Below, one piece after another: positions 40,488 to 51,375 of a DNA stretch of 64,000 bases. The notes below the pieces were generated by a model, which was not told the DNA's origin, ran no database searches, and saw only the letters and a program-made list of their open reading frames with translations. The stretch is taken from the NCBI RefSeq assembly GCF_004210375.1, contig NC_134834.1, forward strand, positions 150,755,009 to 150,819,008, given 5' to 3'. A program made the translations under genes and the position numbers. Numbering within the stretch: position 1 is the first letter of the stretch; the number at the start of each line of letters is the position of its first letter. This DNA is from Tachypleus tridentatus. Lineage: Eukaryota > Arthropoda > Merostomata > Xiphosura > Limulidae.

Positions 40488-41965
40488 AGAAATGTATGCA
40501 GAATTTAATGTCGTTTGTAGCAAAGCAAATAGTAGGCCTAGCCTATTAAAATAAAAGTATGCTGTAACACAAAATACAAGAAAAGAGTGAGGCTTAAATT
40601 ACAATACTTATTGAAATTAAAGTCAATTAAGCGTAACTAGTAGAATGGTTGCATGAGGTGGAAGATGGCTTAATCTGGAAATTGTATTTTTTTATGAGCT
40701 TTATAATTGACAGACTAATTGTTTATAGATTATACTATGTAAGAAAATTTTTACTTTTTCTTGTTCCTGGGCATACAGTATTATTTCCCAATTGCTTATG
40801 CCTAAAGTAAATGGAAAAGACCTATTTTTCTCTTCAAACTTTGCTTTTGTGACCTGGGTAATGAAATTTTCAAATTTACCAATTTTCCAGAACATTCCAG
40901 GTAGATTCAGTGCTGAGTAGCTGATTTTCTCAAACTTTCAAGAATTTTCAAGAAACTTCTAGAATATTGTAGAAGCCTCAAAGCTGTACTGCTCCATAAC
41001 GGGAATAAGTATCTGTCTGGCTCATTCGATGCACATCAAAGAGGAATACAACAGCGTCAAGACCTTGCTAGAAGCCTTGAACTATGATGAGTATGGCTGG
41101 GAGGTTATCGGAGACTTCAAGTGTCGTGGCATTCCTGATGGTTTTCCAAGGAGGCTCCATTGGAAGGGAAAAAAGCTTGAGGCAGATTTGTCGCAGTGGT
41201 TCGGGGCTTCTTGGGCAATCTCAAGGCCGAAAATTATGTGGAACTGGATGAGGCTCTGGTGAAGAACTACGGCGAAATGGGCTGCTTGATGTCCCTAAAA
41301 GTCCATATCCTTGACGCTCATCTTGATAAATTCAAGGAGAACATGAGACCATACTCAGAGGAGCAAGGCGAGCGCTTCCACTAAGATATACTGGACTTTG
41401 AACGCCGCTACCAAGGAGCGTATAACGAAAACATGTAGGAAGGCTATATTTGTGGGCTGGTACGTGAAAGTGATTTACATTACAGCCGCAACTCTCGAAA
41501 AACTACTCACTTTTAAACATTTTTGTATAAGTTTAGTGTAAATACATGTAAATCTTGATTCATCTGTTTTTTTATTCAGACCATATGTAAATGAAAATAT
41601 GCAAATTTGCCTGTTTCTACATAGAATATAGGTTAATTTATAAATTTCATTATCCAGGATACAAAAGCAAAGTTTGAAGGGAATAATGGCCAATTTCTGT
41701 ACTTTTACAACACAAGCAATTAAGAAATAACACATAGTATTCAGGAACAAAATTTGTGTTACATAGTGTTATTGGTTACTCACCTACTAATACGTCATGT
41801 GTTTAACCTCATACACAAAGAAATATATACAGAATTAGAATATTATGTATGAAAAAGCGAACAATATGCCTAGCGTATAAAATAAAATTATGCTGCGTGA
41901 AAGGGGTATGGCTTACATTGTAACATTTATTGTGTAAAATGAAATTAAAATCAAGTCAGCGAATG
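40488..41965 (+). mobile_element. Unclassified transposon relic with inverted and direct repeats
   Basis: A pseudogene at 41029-41480 is flanked by inner inverted repeats of about 115 bp (about 40757-40870 and, reversed, 41640-41758; shared blocks TTCAAACTTTGCTTTTGT and TAATGAAATTT). Outside them lie direct repeats of about 145 bp (about 40488-40632 and 41817-41965; shared GTATGCAGAATT/ATATACAGAATT, TAAAATAAAA and GAAATTAAAATCAAGTCA-type text). I know the ORF type as multicopy in several invertebrate genomes, but cannot assign a superfamily. Confidence 0.65.
41029..41480 (+). pseudogene. Multicopy transposon-associated ORF, deleted and frameshifted
   Basis: The first frame carries MHIKEEYNSVKTLLEALNY and YGWEVIGDFK. 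A second frame has FLGNLKAENYVELDEALVKN, LKVHILDAHLDKFKENM and SEEQGERFH, then a TAA and DILDFERRYQGAYNENM. From memory, intact relatives have about 150 more residues between GDFK and FLGN, so an internal deletion is likely. The chemistry of the protein is unknown to me. Confidence 0.6.
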
Positions 41966-43125
41966 TATTTTATTCGACTAGTTTTTCCTCGCTGGTGGTT
42001 CTATGCGTATAAGTGTTTTTTTTTTTTCTTTTGATATATCACACAGAACAATATTACATTTTGTTTATAGTATATTTCATAAATCAATGTGAACACTACA
42101 TCACATTTATAAAGATATATAAAATTTACATGAAATCAACTTGGACGTAACATTAGCTACATATTTTGGTTTGAAATTTCAACATTTGAGAAGGAATAGA
42201 GCTAGGCTTAGCATATTCACCAGATTGGGCACTCGTATAAAATTATCTAAATATTCTCCATAAGGGCTTATTTATCCTTGCCAGTGAAGGAAAAACATGA
42301 GCACATTCTTCATGAGGAAACCCTGATTTAAACGGGTTTGTATTTCATTTTGAAAACTAAACCTATGGTGTTTTATTAATAAATTCACAAAGTATTTTTT
42401 TTACCCATCAAAATATAGAACGGGGAAACAGAAAGATTAGAATATTTTTCTAAAACCCGGGCAACACCAGGTAAAACTGCTAGTTTTGAATAAAGTGCTA
42501 AATAATTATATATCTTGATAAAATCTAAAAAAAAAACCTTTACACTCCAGATGAATATAAAATATATTTTTATTTGAACCAACATGTAGCCTTTGCGGCT
42601 TCTAACATAACTATTTTAAGTTTGAAAGACAAATAATTATATAACTTTAATAACAAACAGCAGAGGGCAATAATATTTCTTTCGTCCTTCTAGTTACCTT
42701 ACTTTTCTGTCACAAATTTCCTCTGAAGTATTTTCGCATAACTTATTTGACGATTAGTGAGTAACCCAAATAACACGTGCAGGAATTTTCCTTTTAAATT
42801 TTTTTTCTTTCTAGACGAAATACTGCATTTCGAGTGATCGTTTTCATGACAATAACTAAATACTGAACGCAACTGGTGGAAAGATATTTATATAAATAAA
42901 ATCAACGATTTATGAGGTTCTAATTTTAACTGTAAGTAAATTCATAGCTTTAATAATCTTTTAATATTAATATTGTACATTAAATTATTTATATTTTTGG
43001 TCATGCCTTGTATTTTCTTAAGAAGTTCTAGTTAATTTGAAAGTAGTGTTTAATGGGGTGTAACTTTTATATTTTAGTTTTGTAAGTTATACAAACATAA
43101 TATTGGACGTTTAGTGTTCCGTGCT
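41966..43125. other. Intergenic, nothing recognised
   Basis: AT-rich unique sequence; the open frame at 42385-42585 (minus) shows no features. Confidence 0.35.
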
Positions 43126-43134
43126 TTTTCACCA

Positions 43135-43588
43135 GGCCCGGCATGGCCAGGTGGGTTAAGGCGTGCGAATCGTAATCTGAGGGTCGTGGGTTCGCATTCC
43201 CGTCGTGCCAAACATGCTCACCCTTTCAGTCGTGTAACTGACACAATAAGGGTTGCAGAACACCAAGAAAGACTTAAAAATGTTATTTATTAAATTTGAG
43301 TTCCTCATGGAATTTAAATATACGAATGTTTCAAATTTGCCTGAAAGAAACTAGGTTTTAGTTTCTGTTTTACATATTGAAGAAAGCTGTTTGTGATGAA
43401 ATGTGCAGCCAGTTCAGTTTGTATTGCTGTCCACATAGTGACTGTCAATCCCACTATTCGTTGTTAAAAGAGTTGGCGGTGGGTGGTGATGACTAGCTGC
43501 TCTCCCTCTAGTCTTACGCTGCAAAATTAGGGACGGTTAGCGCAGATAGCCCTCGAGTAGCTTTGCGCGAAATTCAAAAACAAAAACC
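43135..43588 (+). mobile_element. Family-1 SINE carrying a ~200-bp insertion
   Basis: Target duplication TTTTCACCA at 43126-43134 and 43589-43597. The tRNA-like head is intact (GGCCCGGCATGGCCAGGTGG; B box GGTTCGCATTCC). After CCCTTTCAGTCGTG the expected body resumes only at GTGACTGTCAATCCC near 43438, so about 200 bp of foreign AT-rich sequence replaces about a dozen bases. Confidence 0.85.
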
Positions 43589-43717
43589 TTTTCACCATTA
43601 ATTACTCATTATTTACAGTATAGTACCATCCTTATAAAACTTTAAGCTGCATCCGATGTTGTTGCCTTGGTCATGTAAGTAACAATAAAAACTCGAGAGC
43701 TCGCCTTAATAGTGTTT

Positions 43718-43830
43718 AAAGTGTGTTCTTCTTATAGCAAAGCCACATCGGGCTATCTGCTGAGCCCACCGAGGCGAATCGAACCCTTGATTTTAGCGTT
43801 GTAAATCCGTAGACATACCGCAGATAGTGT
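43718..43830 (-). mobile_element. Family-2 SINE, reverse orientation
   Basis: Plus-strand text TTCTTATAGCAAAGCCACAT, CGGGCTATCTGCTGAGCCCA, CGAATCGAACCC and TTGTAAATCCGTAGACATAC is the inverse of the family-2 body and B box. Confidence 0.8.
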
Positions 43831-44847
43831 TTAAAACAACAATTTTAGTTGTTGAAATTTATGTTTATATTGCTAACAATGTAGCTTTCAAACCCGTGTA
43901 AGTTGTAATTGTTTTAAAATCAAAACAGGTGAAATATTATGGATATTTACGATTAATTTTAGTCTTTGCGGTAAGGTGAAAACGAAAGTTGGAAGTTTTG
44001 AAAGTTGTATATAAAGACAATTGTGACAAGAACTGGGTCATTAATTATATTAGTTATTAATCGATCAGCACACATGCAAGCAACAACTATTAGAAAAGGG
44101 GATTAGATACCTTCATAACTCATTCAACTGCTGTACTATACCAACATTCTGATATTTTCATTGACATTACTTTTGGTTTTTTTAAGTAATTTCATTCTAC
44201 TATCGATTCATGGGTTGGATTGGTTCACTGGGCAGTTACAAAATTGACTGTACAGGTGGAGCATTTAATTTTTACGCGTTCTTAAAAATGTATTATATTT
44301 GTTTAGTCAGTATACAACATGTGGCATTACACTGTCTTATCCTTTAATGTCAGTTGCACCCCTCCTTCCCCCCTGCTTTAGTTTTATATGATTGACGTTT
44401 ATGACAAACACAGTTTCCATCTAAAGATATTTTCCCCCAAGTTTTATAGATTTTTCTTATTTGGCGAATGAATATCGAGCAAAGTAATAAACACTATTAT
44501 GTTTACTTTCCAAATATGTAGCAATCTAAGTCAAACAAATTGATAATTAAATAATGAATGTATGTTATAAGGGTTAATGGTGTTTTCATTTAAAACGTTT
44601 CATGAGTGTAACTACAAATAATTAAATCGCTAGTTTGCCGTTTTTCTTATTTATATACGCTGTTTTAATTGGTCAAACGTGGAAATAATAGCAGAATAGC
44701 ATTCGAGTTATTAGAATATTTTACACTCGTGTGCTATATTCACTGAAAAAAAAACACTTATGGGATTAGATTACAATCTTAGTTGGTTTACGTAAAACCA
44801 GCAACGAAAAGAATCAGGTTTACAAACATTGCAAATAAATAAATAAA
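43831..44847. other. Intergenic, nothing recognised
   Basis: AT-rich, no frames of note, no repeats recognised. Confidence 0.35.
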
Positions 44848-44967
44848 TCCCTCGCTGGTACAGCGGTAAGTCTGCGGATTTACAATGCTAAAATAAGGGG
44901 TCCGATTACCCTCGGTACACTCAGCAAATAGCCTCATGTGTCTTTCCTATAAGAAAACACACACACA
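44848..44967 (+). mobile_element. Family-2 SINE
   Basis: CCCTCGCTGGTACAGCGGTA, GTCTGCGGATTTACAATGCT, the B-box-like GGTCCGATTACC and a CA-rich tail after TTTCCTATAAGAAAACACAC. Confidence 0.8.
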
Positions 44968-45701
44968 ATAAAAACATAGCATGTCTGTTAAATTTTAAAA
45001 ATATTATAATAATAAATCAAGTACAAGTGATACCTGTATTAAGCCTTAAGCAATCTACAGTTATGTGACTTTTGTTTCATACTGTTGTATACAGTTTGCA
45101 ATTAATGTTGACAAACATACATTTGTTACTATTTTAAAATTGTTATAATGTTACGTTGTTACGCATTCAGTTCGGCCCTAATCTTTATAAGCTTGTCTTC
45201 TCGTTTAAGAAAATTTCTGTAGCTTTCATACAGATATAATTCAAGTACTTTCACAATTCATAACAAAAGGGGTTAGGCAAACGTTTATAGAAACTATAAA
45301 AAAAAACAAAAAACTTGTGTATTTGCTCCTTTAATATGTAATAGTTTAATTCTCACGCTATCCAATCATATTTACATTTCTTTCAAATTATCCAATCATA
45401 TTTAAACTTCCTTTAAATTATCCGATCATTTTAAAACTTCCTTTATATCTGTTTCAAAGCCTATATCAAACTCAAAGAATGTGTTTGAAAATCAGGAAAA
45501 CAATATTATAATATTTAAGACAACGATGAAACAATGCAAACAAGATAGTAGGGATAGCATTCTTATCACCCTTACATAATAGCACTGGCAAGAATTAAAA
45601 CATACCAATATAAATATGTATATAAACTATTGAATCACAATTCAGTTTAATCTATCATGTTTTTGTCTGTTAACATTCTATTATATTGTGTGTGTCTCTG
45701 T
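44968..45701. other. Intergenic with a short ~32-bp triplet repeat
   Basis: Three diverged units of about 32 bp with TTATCC(A/G)ATCAT and CTTCCTTTAAA-like parts lie at 45357-45445. Nothing else recognised up to the LINE copy C target site. Confidence 0.45.
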
Positions 45702-45714
45702 GCTTTTATGTTTT

Positions 45715-46440
45715 GTTTTCAACCGGATCTGGCAGGAGAATGTTTTTCCTGATGCTTGGCGCCAGGCTATTATTTTACCTTTCTCTAAGCCAGGGAAAGA
45801 TCCCAAGATTCCTTCAAACTACCGTCCAATTGCTTTGACGAGCTGTCTCTGTAAGACATTAGAAAGGATGGTTAATGCTCGTCTTGTTTGGTTCCTTGAA
45901 TCAAACAACCTCCTCTCGCCCACCCAGTGTGGGTTCCGTCGACAGCACTCCACCACAGACCACCTAATTCGTCTTGAAACATCTATCAGAGAAGCCTTTC
46001 TCAACCGCCAACATCTTGTATCAATATTCTTTGACATAGAGAAGGCTTACGACACAACATGGAGGTATGGCGTTTTGCGAGACCTCCATACATATGGGTT
46101 ACGTGGCCATCTTCCCATGTTTATTAAAAAATTTTTAATGGACAGGAGATTCCAGGTTCGTGTGGGTTCGACACTTTCCCGTTCTTTTGTACAGGAACTT
46201 GGAGTCCCCCAAGGCTGTGTATTGAGTGTTACACTCTTCAGTATACAGATAAATGCCATCACTGAACAACTCCCTCTCACTGTTGCGAATGGGCTGTATG
46301 TCGATGACTTTCACATCTCATGTCAGTCGTCAAACATGAGATATATTGAGCGGCAACTACAAACCGCCCTCAATTGTGTACGGAAGTGGACTATGGCGAA
46401 CGGCTTTAATTTCTCTCTCTCTCTAAAACTGTATGCATGC
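45715..46440 (+). pseudogene. LINE copy C reverse transcriptase, 5'-truncated
   Basis: RT blocks in order: [48 protein letters not shown] (palm Asp), GVPQGCVLS and [10 protein letters not shown] (active site DD at 46303-46308). The N-terminal endonuclease and RT start are absent by truncation. The frame is lost at a CT run near 46415-46430, where this copy has two bases more than copy A. Confidence 0.9.
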
Positions 46441-47921
46441 ACTTTTGCCGTCGACGGGGTATTCACCCTGATCCTGAACTTCATATCGGTGGAGTTTTGC
46501 TGCCAGTTGTCCCGGAGACCAAGTTCTTGGGGCTTATCTTTGATCGTAAACTGACCTTTATACCACACTTAAAGCAGCTTCGGGTCAAATGCACAAGAGC
46601 ACTGAACATCCTCCGTGTTCTCTCTTCTACCAGTTGGGGGGCAGATCGCTGTTCAATGTTAAAGGTATATCGTGCTCTTATTAGATCGAAACTCGATTAT
46701 GGATCAATGGTCTATGGCTCTGCCAGACCCTCGGCCTTAAAGATGCTGGACCCCGTTCATCACCAAGGACTTCGACTCTGCACTGGGGCTTTCCGTACCT
46801 CTCCAGTTCAAAGTATATACATTGAATCTCATGAACCTTCTCTACACCTTCGCCGTTTGCAACTATCTTTACAATATACTTCGAAACTTCATTCCTTACC
46901 AAAGCATCCCACCTGGAAATGTGTTTTCCTTCCTCGGTGGGCAGTACTTTTTCAGAACAGACGATCCGTCATTGCTCCGTTTGGCCTTCGCATCCGGAAG
47001 CAATTGGATGAATTGGGTCTGTCCTTGGATAACATTGCATGTTCCACAGATCGGCCCATCCCACCATGGCTTATTACAGCCCCCAAATGTGACCTTTCTT
47101 TCAGTCACCTAAAAAAGGCAGATACTCCAGATTGGAAGTACCGTCTTTTATTCAATGAATATCTTTCAAACAATCATTCAGTTCCTATTTATACAGATGG
47201 TTCCAAATCAGGTAATTCAGTGGGCTCTGCTATGGTTTGCTATGGGTCAGTAGTTGCACGCAGAATCCCTTCTACAGCTTCTGTGTTCACTGCTGAACTG
47301 TATGCCATATCTCTTGCCCTGGATCATATTGCAGCTGAGCAGTACTCCAACTGCACTATTTATACTGATTCGCTTAGTTCTATACTTGCCTTGGAATCGC
47401 TACACGTTAGCTCACATCCTATTCTCGCTGATATTCGTAACCGACTGGCCCGTTTCTCATTAGCAGCTACTTCAATCCAGTTTTTCTGGATACCAGGCCA
47501 TGTTGGTATTCGCGGGAACGAGCTTGCAGACATGGCAGCTAAATATGTCTGCTTCAGCACCATCACTCCTATGCCTATTCCGTACATGGACTATGGTGTT
47601 ATCTTCAAGGGTCGGCTCCGTGCCAGCTGGCAGTCCACTTGGAGTGAGCAACGTGACAACAAACTTTTTCAAATCAAACCCAAAATTGGACTTTGGCCAT
47701 CTAGCTTCCGTAAAGTTCGGAAGGAGGAAGTTGTTCTCACTAGGCTACGCATTGGTCACAGTTTTTTAACTCATCATTTTCTTTTATCTGGAACTGATGC
47801 ACCAATGTGTAATTTGTGTAACACTCAAATCACTATCAGCCACGTTTTACTTTCTTGCCATCGTTACAATTCTCAACGACGGCAATATTTTAAACATATT
47901 TTTCCCAGGGTCAATCTGTAA
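46437..47921 (+). pseudogene. LINE copy C RT thumb, RNase H and C-terminal finger
   Basis: An open frame of 494 codons continues ORF2 after the CT-run shift. [19 protein letters not shown] marks the RT end. RNase H catalytic motifs are all present: YTDGSKSG (about 47189), TAELYAISLALDHI, YTDSLSSILALES and [15 protein letters not shown] (about 47489). The C-terminal finger is CNLCNTQITISHVLLSCHRY. The frame ends early (FPRVNL) compared with copy A, where about 30 more residues follow. Confidence 0.92.
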
Positions 47922-48117
47922 CATTGGACAGAGTTATTGGTGATGGTGACTCTGTCCACCTTGATAATGTTTTTAATTTTTTAATGGCCATTAACCTTTT
48001 TAATCTCATTTAAGTGTTGCATGTTTATTCATTACACCTTTTTAATTGTGGTTCCTTTTTTACTGTTTTAATCTCTGTCATTCAATTTGACATTGGACAA
48101 TGGCCGGAACATTAAAT

Positions 48118-48704
48118 AACTCGACACCAGGACTGGAAAGGCCAACTTCAGGTGACTAACGCTCCTGTTTGAACTATCCGTTTGAACTACTCGTTAGTCA
48201 TCCTGGCGAGTTGTTATTATACTTTTACTGCATATCATTTCACACTTTTACTAATTAACTTTTTAGTACTGGCCATATTGACTCATAACCCGGAACCAGG
48301 ACTGGAAAGACCAACTTCAGGTGACTGACGGTGGTTTTTATACTTACCTGTTAGTCTTCTTGGCGGGTTACGATCATTACCATTCTGCTACAGGTAGTTC
48401 TTTACAACTTTGTTGACTGGATGTCAACATTGGTTTTTACGCCATTTTCTGTCTTAATTGCCGTTTTGCTTTTATCTTCAATTACTTCTACAAATTTTAC
48501 TCCATTTACTTGACTTTATCCTTTTACTGGACATTTGGCTACTCATTATTACGATTTTGCGGAGTGTCTTTTAAAACTTTTACTTTCTTTTACATTTTGA
48601 TAATAGCTTCTATGACACATAACCCAGAACCAGGACTGGAAAGGCCAACTTCAGGTGATTGACGGTGGTTCTTGAACTTACCTGTTAATCTTCCTGGCGG
48701 GTTA
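48118..48704 (+). ncRNA. Three tandem hairpin modules in the LINE 3' UTR
   Basis: Modules at 48118-48212, 48286-48370 and 48620-48704 share ACTGGAAAGGCCAACTTCAG. Each has an outer stem (AACYCG plus CCAGGA against TCYTGGCGRGTT) and an inner stem (GAYTRACG-type against CRTTARTC). Paired positions change together: AACTCG/CGAGTT in module 1 against AACCCG/CGGGTT in module 2, and GACTGACGG/CTGTTAGTC in module 2 against GATTGACGG/CTGTTAATC in module 3. Copy B has one such module. It is part of an RNA, not a separate gene; a role in template recognition by the RT is inference. Confidence 0.7.
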
Positions 48705-49006
48705 TGATCATTACCTTTTGCTAGAGTAAATACCTTACAACTTCTTATACTCTACCTTTTATCTTAACATTGTAGACTATGTGTCAACATTGGTTTTATA
48801 CTTTTTTGTTTTACCTTCAGTTCCATTTATGTCTATTACTACATTTATTTATTTATTTTTTTATTTTTTTTTTTTTTTTTTTTTTTACCGAATGTCTGGC
48901 GCAGATAGCCTCGCTGCTTTGTGCCATAAAACACTAAATCAATCAATCAATCAATCAATCAAGCTTTTATGTAGGGATATGTATATATCATCTCTAATCC
49001 CTACTA

Positions 49007-49414
49007 TTGGGTTGAGGAATAATTCGTGAGCGTTTTTTCAAGTTAAACAAATATATTCATAAATGAAACGCTTTCGCAAAATATTTCATGTCATTTGGTA
49101 GATAATTTTTTGCTCTAATAGATGGTGTGTTTGATTTTCATATGTCTTTAATTTTTGCTTTCATTTTCAACTCATTAAATGGAATGTCAAGTGGACAAAA
49201 TCGAGCATTTTCGACACCATCTGCTTTTCGCATTTAATTTCTTGCAATTTCGTTTAAAACAATGCATACTATATACCTAGGTATTACATTAAATAAAGTA
49301 TCATAATAAATGTTTTGGGTGTAATGTGTTCATGCATTGAAGTATTGTATAGTCTTGCATGTAATGCTTGAATGAAATTATTTAAAAACGCTCACGAATT
49401 ATTCCTCAACCTAA
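49007..49414. mobile_element. mariner-type MITE, 408 bp
   Basis: Terminal inverted repeats of about 33 bp: TTGGGTTGAGGAATAATTCG at left and TTAGGTTGAGGAATAATTCG inverted at right, both continuing TGAGCGTTTTT. TA flanks at 49005-49006 and 49415-49416. No coding capacity. It lies 34 bp beyond the LINE copy C target duplication. Confidence 0.88.
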
Positions 49415-49749
49415 TATCTTGTTTGCATTGTTTTTGAATGATTTACGTATTTTATAACACGTAAAATGTCACTTTGGAAAGGTATCGTACGTAGATGAGA
49501 TTGGTAGTGGTAGAAACCTGAACAGGCATAACGAGCAAAAAATATTACTTGTTTTTGAGTATTGCAAAACAAAATCTTACACTATGAAAGTAATACTCCA
49601 ATTTAAAAAATCAAAGAGGCTTTAATAACAATATTTTTAAACTATGAAATGATATAATCAGGCAATGTTAGAATAAATAACATTGTTGCTTTTCAGAATT
49701 TGTAGGCCATACTTGTGTAGGAGATTTTCACTTGTGTCAATAAGGTTAG

Positions 49750-50031
49750 TTTGGTTTTGGTTTTTGGAATTTCGCACAAAGCTACTCGAGGGCTATCTGT
49801 GCTAGCCGTCCCTAATTTAGCAGTGTAAGACTAGAGGGAAGGCAGCTAGTCATCACCACCCACCGCCAACTCTTGGGCTACTCTTTTACCAACGAAAAGT
49901 GGGATTGACCGTCACAGTATAACGCCCCCACGGCTGGGAGGGCGAGCATGTTTTGGCGCGACTTGGGCGCGAACCCGCGACCCTCAGATTACGAAGCGCA
50001 CGCCTTAACGCGCTAGGCCATGCCAGGCCCT
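49750..50031 (-). mobile_element. tRNA-Thr-derived SINE (family 1), reverse orientation
   Basis: The 11-bp duplication AATAAGGTTAG lies at 49739-49749 and 50032-50042. Plus-strand text shows the inverse of tail, body (CTACTCGAGGGCTATCTGTG, CACCGCCAACTCTTGGGCTA) and head (GCGAACCCGCGACCCTCAGA, GCCATGCCAGGCCC). Confidence 0.92.
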
Positions 50032-50042
50032 AATAAGGTTAG

Positions 50043-51266
50043 AAAAAAAACTATTACTCTTCGGTGTTTTTCTAACTTTATTGGCAGAATTAATAAGTTA
50101 TTTCGGACTGTTTGGTCGGTTTTATCAACGGTACATGTATTTGTATTTATGTTTAGTTATTTTCATTATTATTTATAATGTAAGAATGCAAACAGAAACG
50201 TATAGTAAAACAGTCTTTAATGTTAAATTAAGGTTTAGTTAGTGAATTTTCGTTCAAATATTTTAAGGTATTATTATTTTTTGAAACTTTACGGTTATTG
50301 ACGTCTTATTGTTTGTAGCGTCAGTTGTTACTCACGTGCTTTCGTTGACTTAAATTTAAACTTACGATTGCTCTAACAACAAGTGATATGGCGGTAGAAG
50401 TCAGAACTGCACCTAACACCCGAAGGTCGCTTATAAAAAACTAATGATGTTTCATACTAACGAACGAATTGTTACAGTTGCAAGTTGGCGTTGTTTGATT
50501 ACAAAATAAAGTAGGAAGTAGTGGTGGAAAACTACTTTGTGTTCAATTTTCATTTTGTTATTTACATGCCTATGCAATTATTGTATTACTACAAACATGA
50601 TTATAATTGATTATATTTACTATAAGGCATTAATACTAGGCCTATTATATTTTCAAACATTACATTCTTTATCTGGTCTAGAAGTGTATTTAATGTTTAC
50701 TACAAACATTATAGTAGTTAGAACGCTATTTTTTATAAATAATTTGTTAGAAGAACAGTTGTTATGGTTAAATTACTGGTTTGAATACTTTTTACAAGTT
50801 GGCGAAACATATTTAATGATACTTATCACTAGGCCTATGGTATTTTTTAAAATAATGACTAATAATAAATGTCTCATATATAGTTACAATATTGTTATAC
50901 ATTATTTTAATTATTGTACTAATGTCTTATAACAAATGATTGTTCTCATGTTTCGTCAACTTGTAAAAAGACATTCACGTTATAACGACTTGTAATAAAT
51001 TACTGGTATAAATAGTTCTGACAATACTGTTTGTAAGTATTTCAGTTTGAAGACCTTTGGATTGAGTGAAGCTGGTAGCTGAAAATGGACATGGTGAATA
51101 TAACGTAATTATAATAATATATGTAATTATATACATATTTATTTATTTATTGCTATTTAATTTATATTTTTAAATTTAAATTGTGCTTTCCCTTTTGTCG
51201 AATTATGTACAAGGTGTCAAGATTTTTTAGAATGAATAAAGTATTCAATGAGATTGGATAGATATG
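50043..51266. other. Intergenic, nothing recognised
   Basis: AT-rich. The longest frame, 50537-50932 (131 codons, hydrophobic Ile/Tyr/Leu-rich), has no recognisable family and a composition expected of AT-rich non-coding DNA. Confidence 0.4.
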
Positions 51267-51375
51267 TTACAGTAAGATTAGTTTTATAACAGGTGCGATC
51301 TTTCACAAGTACAACCTCATAACGATTGCACCAGTGATCGAAACGTCATATGTTATAAAACTAATCTTAGTGTAA
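51267..51375. mobile_element. 109-bp inverted-repeat element (MITE-like)
   Basis: TTACAGTAAGATTAGTTTTA at the left matches TTACACTAAGATTAGTTTTA inverted at the right, both continuing TAACA (25 bp, one mismatch), with a further GATC-centred inner pair. No clear target duplication was identified. Confidence 0.6.

Larger units (their letters stand above)
45712..48962 (+). mobile_element. Non-LTR retrotransposon copy C, 5'-truncated, youngest looking
   Basis: The 10-bp duplication GCTTTTATGT lies at 45702-45711 and 48963-48972. The copy starts inside RT (GGATCTGGCAGGAGAATG) and runs through RT, RNase H, the C-terminal finger, a long 3' UTR and an (AATC)n tail ending at 48962. Frames are long with few breaks, unlike copies A and B. 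Domain order and the CCHC gag in sister copies fit a Jockey/I-type element encoding RNase H. It is intergenic. Confidence 0.93.

Noticed and set aside
50537-50932. 131-codon hydrophobic frame that might be a membrane protein
   Set aside because: Composition (Ile, Tyr, Leu, Phe, Asn) is that of AT-rich random DNA; no signal peptide pattern, motif or splice context.
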